A stretch of DNA of 64,000 nt from Croceivirga sp. (GTDB lineage Bacteria; Bacteroidota; Bacteroidia; Flavobacteriales; Flavobacteriaceae): contig JANQRG010000030.1 in the NCBI GenBank assembly GCA_028284665.1, positions 27,511-91,510 on the forward strand, read 5' to 3'. The stretch's first letter is position 1; every line of letters starts with the position of its first letter. A program made the position numbers and the translations under genes. Shown piece after piece: positions 34,031 through 43,356 of this stretch. The notes beneath the pieces were generated by a model, which saw nothing but the letters and a program-made list of their open reading frames with translations, made no database searches and was not told where the DNA came from.

Positions 34031-34564
34031 CTACAATAGAAAAGCAGTAGCATTTGCCCTAAGAAAATGGAGTGCTTTCGACATTTGGTTTTCTACGGTT
34101 TTCACGGAGATACCCATATCCAAAGCAATTTCCCTGTATTTTTTTTTCTCAAGTTTGTTTTGAATAAAGATTTCCTTACACCTGGGGGGCAATTGGTCTA
34201 TCAGCATATTGAGCCTTTCCATCCTAAAGTCATAGAGGTCGTCTTCCAAAGCGGCTTCCGAAACAACATCCCATCGTATTTTGTCCAAAGTGTCAAATTG
34301 GACCTTTTGGTTGCGGATGTACAGTAAGAATTGGTTATGGCAAGTTTTGAAGAGGTAGCTTTTGAGCGATGTGGTGATGATCAGGGTTTTTCTTTTTTGC
34401 CATAATGCGATGAGCGCCTCCTGAACGATATCCTGGGCCAAAGGGCGGTCGTTGCACAGATTGAAAACGTAATTACAAAGCCAATCATAGTATTCTGAGA
34501 ACAAATGCCTGTAGGCTTTTGCCGTGCCTTTTCGCAATCCCTGTATCAGTTTTTGTTCCTCCAT
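34031..34564 (-). CDS. ECF-type RNA polymerase sigma-70 factor
   Basis: The start was set to ATG (MEEQKLIQGL, 177 aa); an in-frame GTG 4 codons earlier is possible. Region 2 (LFSEYYDWLCNYVFNLCNDRPLAQDIVQEALIALW) and region 4 (LPPRCKEIFIQNKLEKKKYREIALDMGISVKTVENQMSKAL) are clear. It belongs to the Bacteroidota group of sigma factors paired with FecR-like anti-sigma proteins and SusC-type receptors. It is divergent from the FecR gene. Confidence 0.93.
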   Translation of the reverse strand: MEEQKLIQGLRKGTAKAYRHLFSEYYDWLCNYVFNLCNDRPLAQDIVQEALIALWQKRKTLIITTSLKSYLFKTCHNQFLLYIRNQKVQFDTLDKIRWDVVSEAALEDDLYDFRMERLNMLIDQLPPRCKEIFIQNKLEKKKYREIALDMGISVKTVENQMSKALHFLRANATAFLL

Positions 34565-34655
34565 TGTATTCGCCACCTACTCAAAACTAATAAAAATTAA
34601 AAATACATAGGGGTTTTTTGTGATTTCCGCATCATAAGGGTAAAACAAGTGTTGA

Positions 34656-35828
34656 ATGTCCAAATTCCATTCGTTAATCGATAAGTTCATTGATCGCTCT
34701 ATTTCTCCCGAAGAAAGAAAGATCCTTGAGAAATGGATCCTGGAAAGCGAAAGTAATATGGCTTTTTTCAAAAGTCGTCTCAAGGAATCACACCAGATGA
34801 CCTTGGCCGATTTTGATTCCGATGCCGCCTATCAAAAGTTCATGGCGACGATAAAATCGCAGAAACAGGCTTCAAAACCCATGCGCTCGGTATTGAAGTA
34901 CGCGGCGGCGTTACTCTTAATGTTTACTATTGGCTTTTTGGCCAAAAGCTACTTGTTAGACCGGAGCTCGCAAACCTCCTTAAAGGTTGTGGAAAACGAG
35001 AAGGAAATCGATGGAAACACCGACAAGGTGCTAATAAAGTTGGCGGATGGCACTACAAAGGTACTGAACCCCGAGGGTATGGAAGAGGTAACGGATTCCG
35101 AAGGGAACCTGGTCGCCAGTCAAGGAGAAAATTCCATTGTACTCGAGCAGGAGGGGACATGGCAGGAAGGCTCCTTAGTATACCATGAGATCTTCATTCC
35201 CTTAGGGCAGATCTTCAAGCTGAGGCTTTCGGATGGGACCCAGGTATGGCTGAATGCAGGATCGAAGCTTCGTTTTCCGCAAAGTTTCGGTAATTCCGAT
35301 AGTAACAGGATGGTCTATTTGGAGGGGGAGGCCTTTTTTGATGTGGTAAAAAATGGGAATAGACCCTTTATCGTGAACACCCGGGAGATAGATGTGAAGG
35401 TGTTGGGCACCAAATTCAACGTCTCCTCTTATGAGACAGATGATTTCATTTCCACCACCTTGGTGGAGGGAGCCGTTAAAGTCTATGAAACCCGGGCGCC
35501 GGAAAACGGTATCCGCTTGACCCCAAAGCTTCAGGCCAACTACGATAAGTTCGGTAACAATTTCAATACGACGGAAGTGGATACCGATGTTTACACGGCC
35601 TGGATTCAGGGCCGCCTGATCATCGACAATCTGACGTTTTCCGAAATACTGGTCAGGCTGGAAAGAAGATACTTCGTGACAATTGTAAACAAGGCGGAAG
35701 GTCTGAACAATGAGATCTATAAAGGGGAATTCGTTGATGAAGACATCGAATCTGTGCTCAAGACCATCTCCTTAAGTACCCCTTTTAACTTTGAAATAAA
35801 TCAAAACATAATAACCATAACGCAATAA
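34656..35828 (+). CDS. FecR-type anti-sigma factor
   Basis: A 390-residue inner-membrane protein: a cytoplasmic N-terminal sigma-binding part (about 1-75), one membrane span (VLKYAAALLLMFTIGFLAK, about 77-95), a periplasmic FecR domain (about 175-275, with DGTQVWLNAGSKLRFP and GEAFFDVVKNGNRPFIV), and a C-terminal DUF4974-like domain (FSEILVRLERRY to the end). It holds the divergent ECF sigma factor until the SusC-type receptor with its STN domain signals. Confidence 0.93.
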   Translation: MSKFHSLIDKFIDRSISPEERKILEKWILESESNMAFFKSRLKESHQMTLADFDSDAAYQKFMATIKSQKQASKPMRSVLKYAAALLLMFTIGFLAKSYLLDRSSQTSLKVVENEKEIDGNTDKVLIKLADGTTKVLNPEGMEEVTDSEGNLVASQGENSIVLEQEGTWQEGSLVYHEIFIPLGQIFKLRLSDGTQVWLNAGSKLRFPQSFGNSDSNRMVYLEGEAFFDVVKNGNRPFIVNTREIDVKVLGTKFNVSSYETDDFISTTLVEGAVKVYETRAPENGIRLTPKLQANYDKFGNNFNTTEVDTDVYTAWIQGRLIIDNLTFSEILVRLERRYFVTIVNKAEGLNNEIYKGEFVDEDIESVLKTISLSTPFNFEINQNIITITQ

Positions 35829-35835
35829 AAAATGA

Positions 35836-35861
35836 AAGGGAAGTGTTGGCCCACTTCCCTT
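35836..35861. terminator. Hairpin between anti-sigma and SusC genes
   Basis: A perfect 10-bp stem AAGGGAAGTG / CACTTCCCTT with a 6-nt loop, 8 bp after the FecR stop and 52 bp before the SusC start. It would end or attenuate the FecR transcript before the susC-susD-sulfatase unit. Confidence 0.7.
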
Positions 35862-35913
35862 ATCAATTCGACCATTAATAAACGAATATTAACAATCAAA
35901 GCAACTCAAAACT

Positions 35914-38900
35914 ATGAAAAAAAGTGACGAGGACTATGTTCTTGACAAAGAGCGTAGCAAAAAATTGCATCTCAAAATGAAGTTCTGTTTTCTCTTAGCC
36001 TCTTTGGTGCTCTTCCAGCTTTCGGCTAATCCATTGATGTCGCAAAAGAAAATGGAATTTGACTACGACAATGTTCCGCTTAAAAGGATACTCAAAGAAA
36101 TAAAATCCCAAACGGGATATCGGTTCTTTTATAATGTTAAGGAAATTGATGACAGACAGCGAACCTCCCTAAAGGCCGACAAGGAAACCATTCGGGAAGT
36201 TTTAAACAAATTGGCCCCGAAGGCAAATCTTGATTACACCATTAATGAGAACCAAATCGTTCTGACCAGGAAGGTAATTACTACCAATGCCCCACCTCAG
36301 GAAAGGCAGATAAGCGGCACGGTCAGGGATGAGAACGGAACACCCTTGCCAGGGGCGAGCATAGTGGAAAAAGGCACCACCAACGGTACGGAATCCGATT
36401 TTGACGGTAACTTTTCCATTAGCGTTCAAGACGAGGATGCCATCCTGGTTATTTCCTATATCGGTTTTACAACTCAGGAAATTCCGGTTTCAGGACAATC
36501 CAATATTGCCATTACGCTTCTGGAAAGCACGGCAGCCCTGGATGAGATTGTGGTCATAGGGTATGGCACACAGTTAAAAAGCGACCTTACGGGATCAGTA
36601 TCCTCGCTGCGTACTGAAGACTTCAATCCGGGCGCCAACGTATCCGTAGATCAATTACTGCAGGGACGTGCTGCCGGGGTGCAGATAAGCCAGTCGAGTT
36701 CGGCTCCGGGGGGTGGTCTAAGTATCCGTATCCGGGGGGCAACAAGTTCTTTGAATGCTGGTAACGAACCGCTCTATGTCATAGACGGTTATCCTATTGA
36801 CAATACCCCAAACCTGGGCTCTGGAAATGCAGCACAGGTGGGAAATAACTTAAGTCCCCGTAACCCACTAAATGCCTTAAACCCAGCGGATATTGCCTCC
36901 ATCGAGATTTTGAAGGATGCTTCTGCGACCGCTATCTACGGATCGCGAGGCGCCAATGGGGTGATCATGATCACCACCAAAAAAGGAGGAGAAGGCAAAA
37001 TGTCCGTAACCTACGATGTATATGCGGGTATGCAAAGTGTTGCCGAAACCATCGATGTATTGTCCACCAGTGAATATATCGATGCCATAAACGCCTTATC
37101 CGTAGATCAGGGAAATGATATAGTTTTTACGGACGAAGATATCGCACGAATAGGTCGAGGGACCAACTGGCAAGACCAAATATTTCGTACGGCGCCCGTT
37201 ATCAATCATAACCTTTCCATTCAAGGAGGCTCGGAGCGGACTTCCGTTTACGCCTCATTCAATTATTTTGATCAGGAAGGGGTGGTCAGAAATTCAGGGA
37301 TCAAAAGATTCGCCGGTAGAATAAATGTTGACACCAAAATTGGCGAACGTGCCCAGTTGGGAATAAATTTCAATACCAGTCTGGTTCAGGATAATAATAA
37401 CGTGGATGGGGTTAACACAAATGAACAAGCGGGCCCTATCAACACAGCACAGTTGTATGACCCCACAGAACCCATATTCAATGAGGACGGTTCATTCACA
37501 CAATCCCCCAATTTGACGATCAATAACCCGCTGTCCCTGGTGAATGGTATTTCAAGTTTAAGTGAGACCAATCGTACTTTTGGCACGGTCTTTTTAAACT
37601 ACGATTTTACAGATAACCTATCCGGGAAATTCAATTTCGGAACGGATCGGCAACAAACCCGAAGGGATATTTTCAACTCCACACAAACCATACGAGGTGG
37701 CGACGAGAGTGGTATCGCCAATATACGGGTTCTGGAACGTTCCAATTACCTCTTTGAGTATACCATGAATTATAACAAAACCTTTAACGAAAGGCATGAT
37801 GTAACGGTTTTAGGAGGTATCACGTTCCAACAATTTGATACCCGAGACTTTGAGGCACTAATCAATGGTTTCCCCACAGATGAAATTGGCACGGATAATT
37901 TGGCTTTAGGGGATACTAACAATGACGACCTTTCCAGTAGAAAGGAAAGAAGTTCATTATTGTCCTATTTGGGAAGGGTAAATTACAGTTTTGACAACAA
38001 ATATTTGGTTACTGCTTCTATCAGAGCGGATGGCTCCTCACGTTTTGGAGAGAACAATAAGTTCGGGTATTTTCCTTCTTTTGCCCTGGGCTGGAAGCTT
38101 TCCGAGGAAACTTTTATCCCCGACGTTTTTAGTGAATTAAAGCTTCGGGCAAGTTGGGGGCAAACAGGAAATCAGGAAATCGGTAATTTCAATTCGCAGT
38201 TGACTTTCCAGGCAGGGCGTAATGTGGTATTGGACGGTAATTTAGAGGGAAGTGTTCAACCTGCTCGCATAGCCAATCCGGACCTAAAATGGGAAACTAC
38301 CGAGCAGTTGGATATTGGTTTGGACATTGGCCTGTTCAATGGAAGGGTCAGTACAACCCTGGATTATTTTTCCAGAACCACTAAAGATTTACTATTTAAT
38401 CTACCATTGCCCCTGGCTTCCGGTTTCGGTTTAATTTTAACCAATGTTGGGGAAGTGAAGAACACCGGATTTGAGGTGTTAATCAATTCTACTAACATAG
38501 TGACGAGCGATTTTAAGTGGGACACTTCTATAAATCTTTCAACGTTACAAAACGAAGTAGTCGATTTGGGACGAATTGACAGAATTGTCGCCGGGAATGT
38601 TCAAGGAGTCGGGAATACCTCAGTATTCCAGGAAGGCGATCCTTTAGCTTCTTATTTTGGTTACGTGGTCACAGGATTCTTCCAGGAAGGTGATGATATC
38701 GCAAACTCTGCACAACCGACCGCGCAACCCGGATTCCCAATTTTTGAAGACCGAAATGGGGATGGGGTCATCAATCCGGACGACCAGACTGTCATCGGAA
38801 GCCCTTTCCCGGATTTTATTTATGGCATTCGCAATTCCTTTCAATATAAAAACTGGAATTTGGATATCTTCTTTCAAGGTCAAGAAGGCGCAGAGCTTTT

Positions 38901-39303
38901 GAACGTAAACTTGATCGAATCCCTGTATCCCGCGAATTTCAGGAGAAACCGGCTGGCCGAAACCATTTTGGACAGATGGACGCCCCAAAACCCGGATGCC
39001 CGATGGCCCTCATCGGTCAATCCAAACGCTTATGGAGCAAGTAAGGTGAATACCCTTACTGTGGAAGATGCCGCTTTTTTCAGGTTAAAAAATGTCCAGC
39101 TAAGTTATAATGTACCGGTACGTAACATTACGTTTCTGAATTCGTTGCGACTTTATGTCACCGGACAAAATCTATTTACAATCACAGATTACAGCGGATT
39201 TGACCCGGAGGCCAACTCATTTGGTGGTCAAAATGTTAGGATTGATTACAGCAGTTATCCCCTGGCTACAACCTATCTAATAGGACTCACTGCTAGCTTT
39301 TAA
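35914..39303 (+). CDS. SusC/RagA-type TonB-linked outer-membrane transporter with STN domain
   Basis: A 1129-residue protein. After the signal region (about 21-44) comes an STN signalling domain (about 48-115, DNVPLKRILKEIKSQTGYRFFYN), then a carboxypeptidase-like domain (about 131-205, ISGTVRDENGTPLPGAS), the TonB-box region DEIVVIGYGTQ, the plug with RAAGVQISQ and SATAIYGSRGANGVIMITTKKG, and a long barrel ending in Phe. The STN domain matches the ECF/FecR pair next door. The ligand is likely a (sulfated) oligosaccharide. Confidence 0.95.
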   Translation: MKKSDEDYVLDKERSKKLHLKMKFCFLLASLVLFQLSANPLMSQKKMEFDYDNVPLKRILKEIKSQTGYRFFYNVKEIDDRQRTSLKADKETIREVLNKLAPKANLDYTINENQIVLTRKVITTNAPPQERQISGTVRDENGTPLPGASIVEKGTTNGTESDFDGNFSISVQDEDAILVISYIGFTTQEIPVSGQSNIAITLLESTAALDEIVVIGYGTQLKSDLTGSVSSLRTEDFNPGANVSVDQLLQGRAAGVQISQSSSAPGGGLSIRIRGATSSLNAGNEPLYVIDGYPIDNTPNLGSGNAAQVGNNLSPRNPLNALNPADIASIEILKDASATAIYGSRGANGVIMITTKKGGEGKMSVTYDVYAGMQSVAETIDVLSTSEYIDAINALSVDQGNDIVFTDEDIARIGRGTNWQDQIFRTAPVINHNLSIQGGSERTSVYASFNYFDQEGVVRNSGIKRFAGRINVDTKIGERAQLGINFNTSLVQDNNNVDGVNTNEQAGPINTAQLYDPTEPIFNEDGSFTQSPNLTINNPLSLVNGISSLSETNRTFGTVFLNYDFTDNLSGKFNFGTDRQQTRRDIFNSTQTIRGGDESGIANIRVLERSNYLFEYTMNYNKTFNERHDVTVLGGITFQQFDTRDFEALINGFPTDEIGTDNLALGDTNNDDLSSRKERSSLLSYLGRVNYSFDNKYLVTASIRADGSSRFGENNKFGYFPSFALGWKLSEETFIPDVFSELKLRASWGQTGNQEIGNFNSQLTFQAGRNVVLDGNLEGSVQPARIANPDLKWETTEQLDIGLDIGLFNGRVSTTLDYFSRTTKDLLFNLPLPLASGFGLILTNVGEVKNTGFEVLINSTNIVTSDFKWDTSINLSTLQNEVVDLGRIDRIVAGNVQGVGNTSVFQEGDPLASYFGYVVTGFFQEGDDIANSAQPTAQPGFPIFEDRNGDGVINPDDQTVIGSPFPDFIYGIRNSFQYKNWNLDIFFQGQEGAELLNVNLIESLYPANFRRNRLAETILDRWTPQNPDARWPSSVNPNAYGASKVNTLTVEDAAFFRLKNVQLSYNVPVRNITFLNSLRLYVTGQNLFTITDYSGFDPEANSFGGQNVRIDYSSYPLATTYLIGLTASF

Positions 39304-39325
39304 TCGCATAAACAAAATTGTCATA

Positions 39326-40750
39326 ATGAAAACACATATTTATAAATTCTTAATAGTAATATTCGGCTTATTTGCCTGTGAAGATCGCCTGGATGAAGAA
39401 GTATTTTCGGAATTGGCTCCTTCCAACTTGTTGATTACCGAAGAAGGCATCAATTCCCTTTTAAATTCGGCGTATACCTATGGACATCGATCTGGAGGGG
39501 ATACCTCCTGGTCTCCTTACTATATGGCCTCAATGCCAGCAGGAGAAGTCTGGGGTGCAGGAGGAGGTATTGAAAGTTTATGGCAGGCCCTGATAGACCA
39601 CAATTGGGATAGTAACCATTCCCAGATACGCACACAATGGGTGGGGTACTATAGAAGCATACGGGACGCCAACGTTGTGTTGGATAACCTGGAGAATGAG
39701 GATTTTTCAGAGGAATTCCGGCAAAATACGGAGGCTGAGGTGCACTTTTTGCGTGGATGGTCCTATTCCGAGTTATACAATTTGTTCGGTGCCGTTCCCC
39801 TATATACCTCCCCAGGCGATGATCCCTTATTACCCAGGGCCACCGAAGCAGAGGTACAAGCTTTTATAGAACAAGAACTCAATTTGGCCATAAACGCGTT
39901 GCCTGTTCAAAATGAATTTGGTAGAGGTACCCGGGGGGCTGCCCTGGGAATTTTGGCCAAGTACTATCTCAACCGAAAGCAATGGCAGGAAGCCGCCGAT
40001 CTGACACAACAGATCATTGATCTTGGGGTGTACCAACTGCTTCCGGAGTTTCGCCAGGTTTTTAGTATTGATAATGAAGGAAATAACGAACTGCTATGGA
40101 CATTGCCCAAAGATGCCTCCGGGGTTAGCACCTTTCAGCAACTGAATGCCCTTATCTTTCCTCCGGATTTTCCCAGGCCTTTCCCAAATAATGGCGTATT
40201 TGCTGCACGTACTTATTTGTTCGATGATTTTGTAAACTCATTTGAGGCGAATGATGTGCGGAAAAATCTGATTATTACGGAGTATATGAGTACAGCTAGT
40301 GGGGAGATAGTACAAGGTTTGGGGAATGACCAATCTTTTCCTTTTAAAATTGAATGGGATCCCTCATCCGTGGGTGCCAGGGCAGGAAATGACATTCCCA
40401 TAATCCGCTATGCCGATATCCTTTTAAGCCGGGCAGAGGCGTTAAATGAACTCTCCGGACCCAGTGCTGAGGCAATCGATCTCATCAATCAAGTACGGAT
40501 TAGAGCGGGAATTCCAACTTTGAGTTTGGCCGGATTTAATCAACAGTCCTTACGGGAAACTATTTTACAAGAACGGGAATGGGAACTGTGGTTTGAAGGC
40601 AAAGCAAGAGAAGATCAGATTAGACAGGGTGTATTTATTCCCAGGGCCCAGGCCAGGGGGAAAATCACTGCAGATTTCAGAATACTGTTCCCGATACCTG
40701 AACGGGAGTTAGACGCTAACCCGGCCTTGGAACAGAATCCTGGGTATTAG
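39326..40750 (+). CDS. SusD/RagB-type glycan-binding lipoprotein
   Basis: A 474-residue lipoprotein (lipobox near LFAC, Cys18) with the SusD pattern: the N-terminal helical part with YYRSIRDANVVLDN and EVHFLRGWSYSELYNLFGAVPLY (about 136-158), an LGILAKYYLNRKQW repeat-like segment (about 207), and the C-terminal RYADILLSRAEALNEL and LRETILQEREWELWFEGKARED. It follows the SusC gene by 22 bp and forms the lid of the transporter. Confidence 0.94.
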   Translation: MKTHIYKFLIVIFGLFACEDRLDEEVFSELAPSNLLITEEGINSLLNSAYTYGHRSGGDTSWSPYYMASMPAGEVWGAGGGIESLWQALIDHNWDSNHSQIRTQWVGYYRSIRDANVVLDNLENEDFSEEFRQNTEAEVHFLRGWSYSELYNLFGAVPLYTSPGDDPLLPRATEAEVQAFIEQELNLAINALPVQNEFGRGTRGAALGILAKYYLNRKQWQEAADLTQQIIDLGVYQLLPEFRQVFSIDNEGNNELLWTLPKDASGVSTFQQLNALIFPPDFPRPFPNNGVFAARTYLFDDFVNSFEANDVRKNLIITEYMSTASGEIVQGLGNDQSFPFKIEWDPSSVGARAGNDIPIIRYADILLSRAEALNELSGPSAEAIDLINQVRIRAGIPTLSLAGFNQQSLRETILQEREWELWFEGKAREDQIRQGVFIPRAQARGKITADFRILFPIPERELDANPALEQNPGY

Positions 40751-40801
40751 CAATAGCTGCTAACGCGTTTGGGTTAGCTTGAACATTAGCATTGCGGTTA
40801 C

Positions 40802-40828
40802 AACCTGCCCACAGGCTGAGGGCAGGTT
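40802..40828. repeat. Inverted repeat between susD-like and sulfatase genes
   Basis: AACCTGCCC / GGGCAGGTT, a perfect 9-bp stem with a 9-nt loop, about 50 bp after the SusD stop. No T-run follows, so it may be an RNA-processing or attenuation stem rather than a terminator. Confidence 0.55.
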
Positions 40829-40886
40829 TAGCCGACAGAAAAATTCGAATGAGTTCACCATAAATAGTTTAAACAACCTATTGAAA

Positions 40887-42341
40887 ATGCATTTACAGGA
40901 AAAATTTCGGCTACGATGCTTACGTTTTATCAGGACGGCTTGCCTTGGATTACTTTCACTGAATACAATGGCCCAAAACGAGACAAGCCAAGCTGAAAAG
41001 CCCAACTTCATCATCATCTTTGCCGATGATTTGGGATATGGGGATTTGGGTAGTTATGGCCACCCGACAATACACACACCCAATTTGGACAGAATGGCCG
41101 TGGAGGGTCAGAAATGGACCAATTTTTATGTGGGGGCAAGTGTCTGTACCCCCAGTAGGGCAGCGCTCCTTACGGGACGTTTACCGGTACGAAGCGGAAT
41201 GGCGGGAGCCAAGTCACGTGTGCTATTTCCAAATTCGGCCAATGGCCTTCCACATGAAGAGATCACCTTGGCGGAACAGTTAAAAGCTGTGGGCTATGGC
41301 ACCGCTTGTATTGGGAAGTGGCATTTGGGCCATAAAGAGGAATATTTACCACCCAAGCACGGATTTGATTATTATTATGGAATTCCATATTCCAACGATA
41401 TGGATTTGACCCGGAAGCTGGAAGGCCCTAAAGGCTATTGGGATTTGTGGACCAAAGAATACAAGGATCTTGAAACAAGCGATTTTAATGTGCCGTTACT
41501 TCGGAATACCACTATTGTTGAACGACCTGCTGACCAACGGACCATTACAAAACGCTACACCGATGAGTCCCTGGAATGGATTGCGGAGAACAAGGAAAAG
41601 CCGTTTTTCCTTTATCTCGCTTACAATCTCCCCCACGTACCGCTATTTGCCTCCGAAAAATTTACAGGAACAAGCAAAAGGGGGCTTTACGGTGACGTTG
41701 TCGAGGAAATTGACCATAATGTGGGACGTATAATGACCTTGCTTGAGAATGAAGGCCTTGCCGAAAATACCATTGTAGTTTTTACCTCTGATAACGGTCC
41801 CTGGATTAAAACCGAAATTTCCGGTGGTAGTGCCGGACTGCTACGTGATGGAAAAGGGACTACCTGGGAAGGGGGGATGCGGGAACCCTGTATTTTTTGG
41901 GCCCCGGGCCGTATCTCGCCTAAAGTGGTAATGGATATGGGTACTACCATGGACCTGTTCACTACGTTCAGCAATCTGGCCGGTGCGGACATACCCACGG
42001 ACAGGGAAATGGATGGTATGGATCTAGGTCCTGTGCTGTTCGCCAATGGCAAAGGTCCGCGCAACGAGGTGTACTATTACAGGGGGAGGGATCTTTATGC
42101 GGTCAGGGTAGGACAGTATAAGGCACATTTCATTACCCAGGAAGTATACGTGCCCAATCCGAAACGGGTGGTACATGACCCCCCATTATTGTACAACCTG
42201 GATGAGGACCCCTCAGAAAGGTTTGATCTCTCCGAAAGCCACCCGGAGATTATCCGCGAAATAGAGGAAGCGGTGAAAAAGCACAATTCCAAAATGGTCA
42301 AGGGGCCGGACCTTTTGGAGCTCAGGGAGAAATCCAAGTAA
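40887..42341 (+). CDS. S1-family (arylsulfatase-type) sulfatase
   Basis: The start was set to MHLQEKFRLR (484 aa), which gives a signal-like N-terminus ending near LNTMAQ; the longer frame from 40779 reads through the inverted repeat. The active-site motif CTPSR (Cys87, the formylglycine residue) follows metal ligands in FADDLGYGDLG. GKWHLGH, HVPLF and SDNGPW complete the catalytic and metal set. These exported enzymes remove sulfate esters from glycans. Downstream of SusC/SusD it implies use of a sulfated polysaccharide; no glycoside hydrolase is seen in the locus. Confidence 0.92.
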   Translation: MHLQEKFRLRCLRFIRTACLGLLSLNTMAQNETSQAEKPNFIIIFADDLGYGDLGSYGHPTIHTPNLDRMAVEGQKWTNFYVGASVCTPSRAALLTGRLPVRSGMAGAKSRVLFPNSANGLPHEEITLAEQLKAVGYGTACIGKWHLGHKEEYLPPKHGFDYYYGIPYSNDMDLTRKLEGPKGYWDLWTKEYKDLETSDFNVPLLRNTTIVERPADQRTITKRYTDESLEWIAENKEKPFFLYLAYNLPHVPLFASEKFTGTSKRGLYGDVVEEIDHNVGRIMTLLENEGLAENTIVVFTSDNGPWIKTEISGGSAGLLRDGKGTTWEGGMREPCIFWAPGRISPKVVMDMGTTMDLFTTFSNLAGADIPTDREMDGMDLGPVLFANGKGPRNEVYYYRGRDLYAVRVGQYKAHFITQEVYVPNPKRVVHDPPLLYNLDEDPSERFDLSESHPEIIREIEEAVKKHNSKMVKGPDLLELREKSK

Positions 42342-42502
42342 TCCCCGGAAAGAATATTCAAACCGTATTGGAAAACAATTTGATACGACAGAGCCAACCT
42401 AAGTAGCACAGGATTTGATTTCCCGAGAATAAAGGACAATCCCTTATCCGTTTCAGAGGTAAGCCGAAAAATTAAGTTTAGTTAAGTTGAGTTAGTTGAG
42501 GG

Positions 42503-42526
42503 AAGGACGCAGACCATTGCGTCCTT
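42503..42526. terminator. Terminator after the sulfatase gene
   Basis: Stem AAGGACGC (42503-42510) / GCGTCCTT (42519-42526) with an 8-nt loop, followed by a T-rich run (ATTTTT). It ends the susC-susD-sulfatase unit. The surrounding gap 42342-42775 otherwise holds the inverted-repeat element at 42601-42766. Confidence 0.7.
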
Positions 42527-42600
42527 TCCAATTTTTGGCATTTTCTCCCAAAGGTTTGCTGGCACCCTGCAAAATCTAACGACCGAGTTATTGAACTCAT

Positions 42601-42766
42601 AATTGAAGTATACCTGACCAATTAGAAAATGAATGGTGTTAACGCAATTATTGGTGGTATTGACAGGCTGACCTTAAGCAGTTTTAAACTCATCTTCGGT
42701 AAGCTTTACCTTTTAAATGATATCCAGGAGATACTTCTAAAAACTAATTGGGGGTATACTTCAATT
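42601..42766. mobile_element. Small element with terminal inverted repeats (MITE-like)
   Basis: The left end AATTGAAGTATACC..CCAATTAG (42601-42625) is matched, inverted, at the right end CTAATTGG..GGTATACTTCAATT (42744-42766), with a 2-nt difference in length between the arms. The 166-bp element has no transposase. A 58-codon open frame (42629-42805) crosses it and is probably accidental. Confidence 0.5.
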
Positions 42767-42775
42767 CAATTGATT

Positions 42776-43210
42776 TCAACGAATCAGTATTTTAAACATT
42801 TCTGAGCTACCATTTTTCCTTTCTACATATCCATAGCTTTTGTATAATTCTTTTGTTCCGGTTGTTGCCATTACACCAATATAGGCATGCCGTGAAGCTA
42901 TGGTTTCGAAATAACCCTCAATTTGATCCATAATTAGCCTACTAACGCTTTTGTTATCATAGTTTGGGTGGATTACAATGTCCTGTATATTGAAATAGAT
43001 GGCCCCATCACCAATTACCCTTCCCATTCCTGCCATATTGAGGCCATCTAAAACCACAAGACTATACACTTCTTTTCCGAAAGTAGTTTTTGAAAATTGA
43101 TTATCAACGGTATACCAATCGGATTGATACCCTAAAGAGCGGTATTCTTCCCGACTTGGGGGGCGTTTTTCAATTCGCAACTTTGCAACTTGTTCAATTG
43201 TCATTTCCAT
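42776..43210 (-). CDS. GNAT-family N-acetyltransferase
   Basis: A 144-residue protein with the GNAT core: LVVLDGLNMAGMGRVIGDGAIYFNIQDIVIHPNYDNKSVSRLIMDQIEGYF, where the beta4 strand and the acetyl-CoA loop (a degenerate Q/RxxGxG/A, here YDNKSVSR) are seen, then YIGVMATTGTKELYKSYGYVER. Gly residues of the loop are replaced by Asn and Ser, so acetyl-CoA binding may be weak. The substrate is unknown. It ends 9 bp from the inverted-repeat element. Confidence 0.82.
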   Translation of the reverse strand: MEMTIEQVAKLRIEKRPPSREEYRSLGYQSDWYTVDNQFSKTTFGKEVYSLVVLDGLNMAGMGRVIGDGAIYFNIQDIVIHPNYDNKSVSRLIMDQIEGYFETIASRHAYIGVMATTGTKELYKSYGYVERKNGSSEMFKILIR

Positions 43211-43250
43211 ACCTGATGTTTTTTCCTCTTATTTTAAAATTACTTGTCTT

Positions 43251-43287
43251 AATGACCAGGGGGTTTTTAAATCTCCCCCCGGTCATT
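43251..43287. terminator. Terminator at the end of the envelope transport operon
   Basis: AATGACCAGGGGG and CCCCCCGGTCATT form a 13-bp stem with one mismatch around a T-rich loop. It lies 70 bp after the barrel gene stop and 41 bp before the GNAT start, on the minus strand path of the operon. Confidence 0.7.
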
Positions 43288-43356
43288 GCTCAACCCAACA
43301 CAAATTCATCACTCTGGCACAGTACAATGTGTAGCGTTGAAGAATTGTCCTCATTT

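Noticed and set aside
42629..42805. A 58-codon open frame crossing the inverted-repeat element and the end of the GNAT gene.
   Set aside because: It has no recognisable family, overlaps the antisense gene end and spans the element's right arm, so it is likely accidental.
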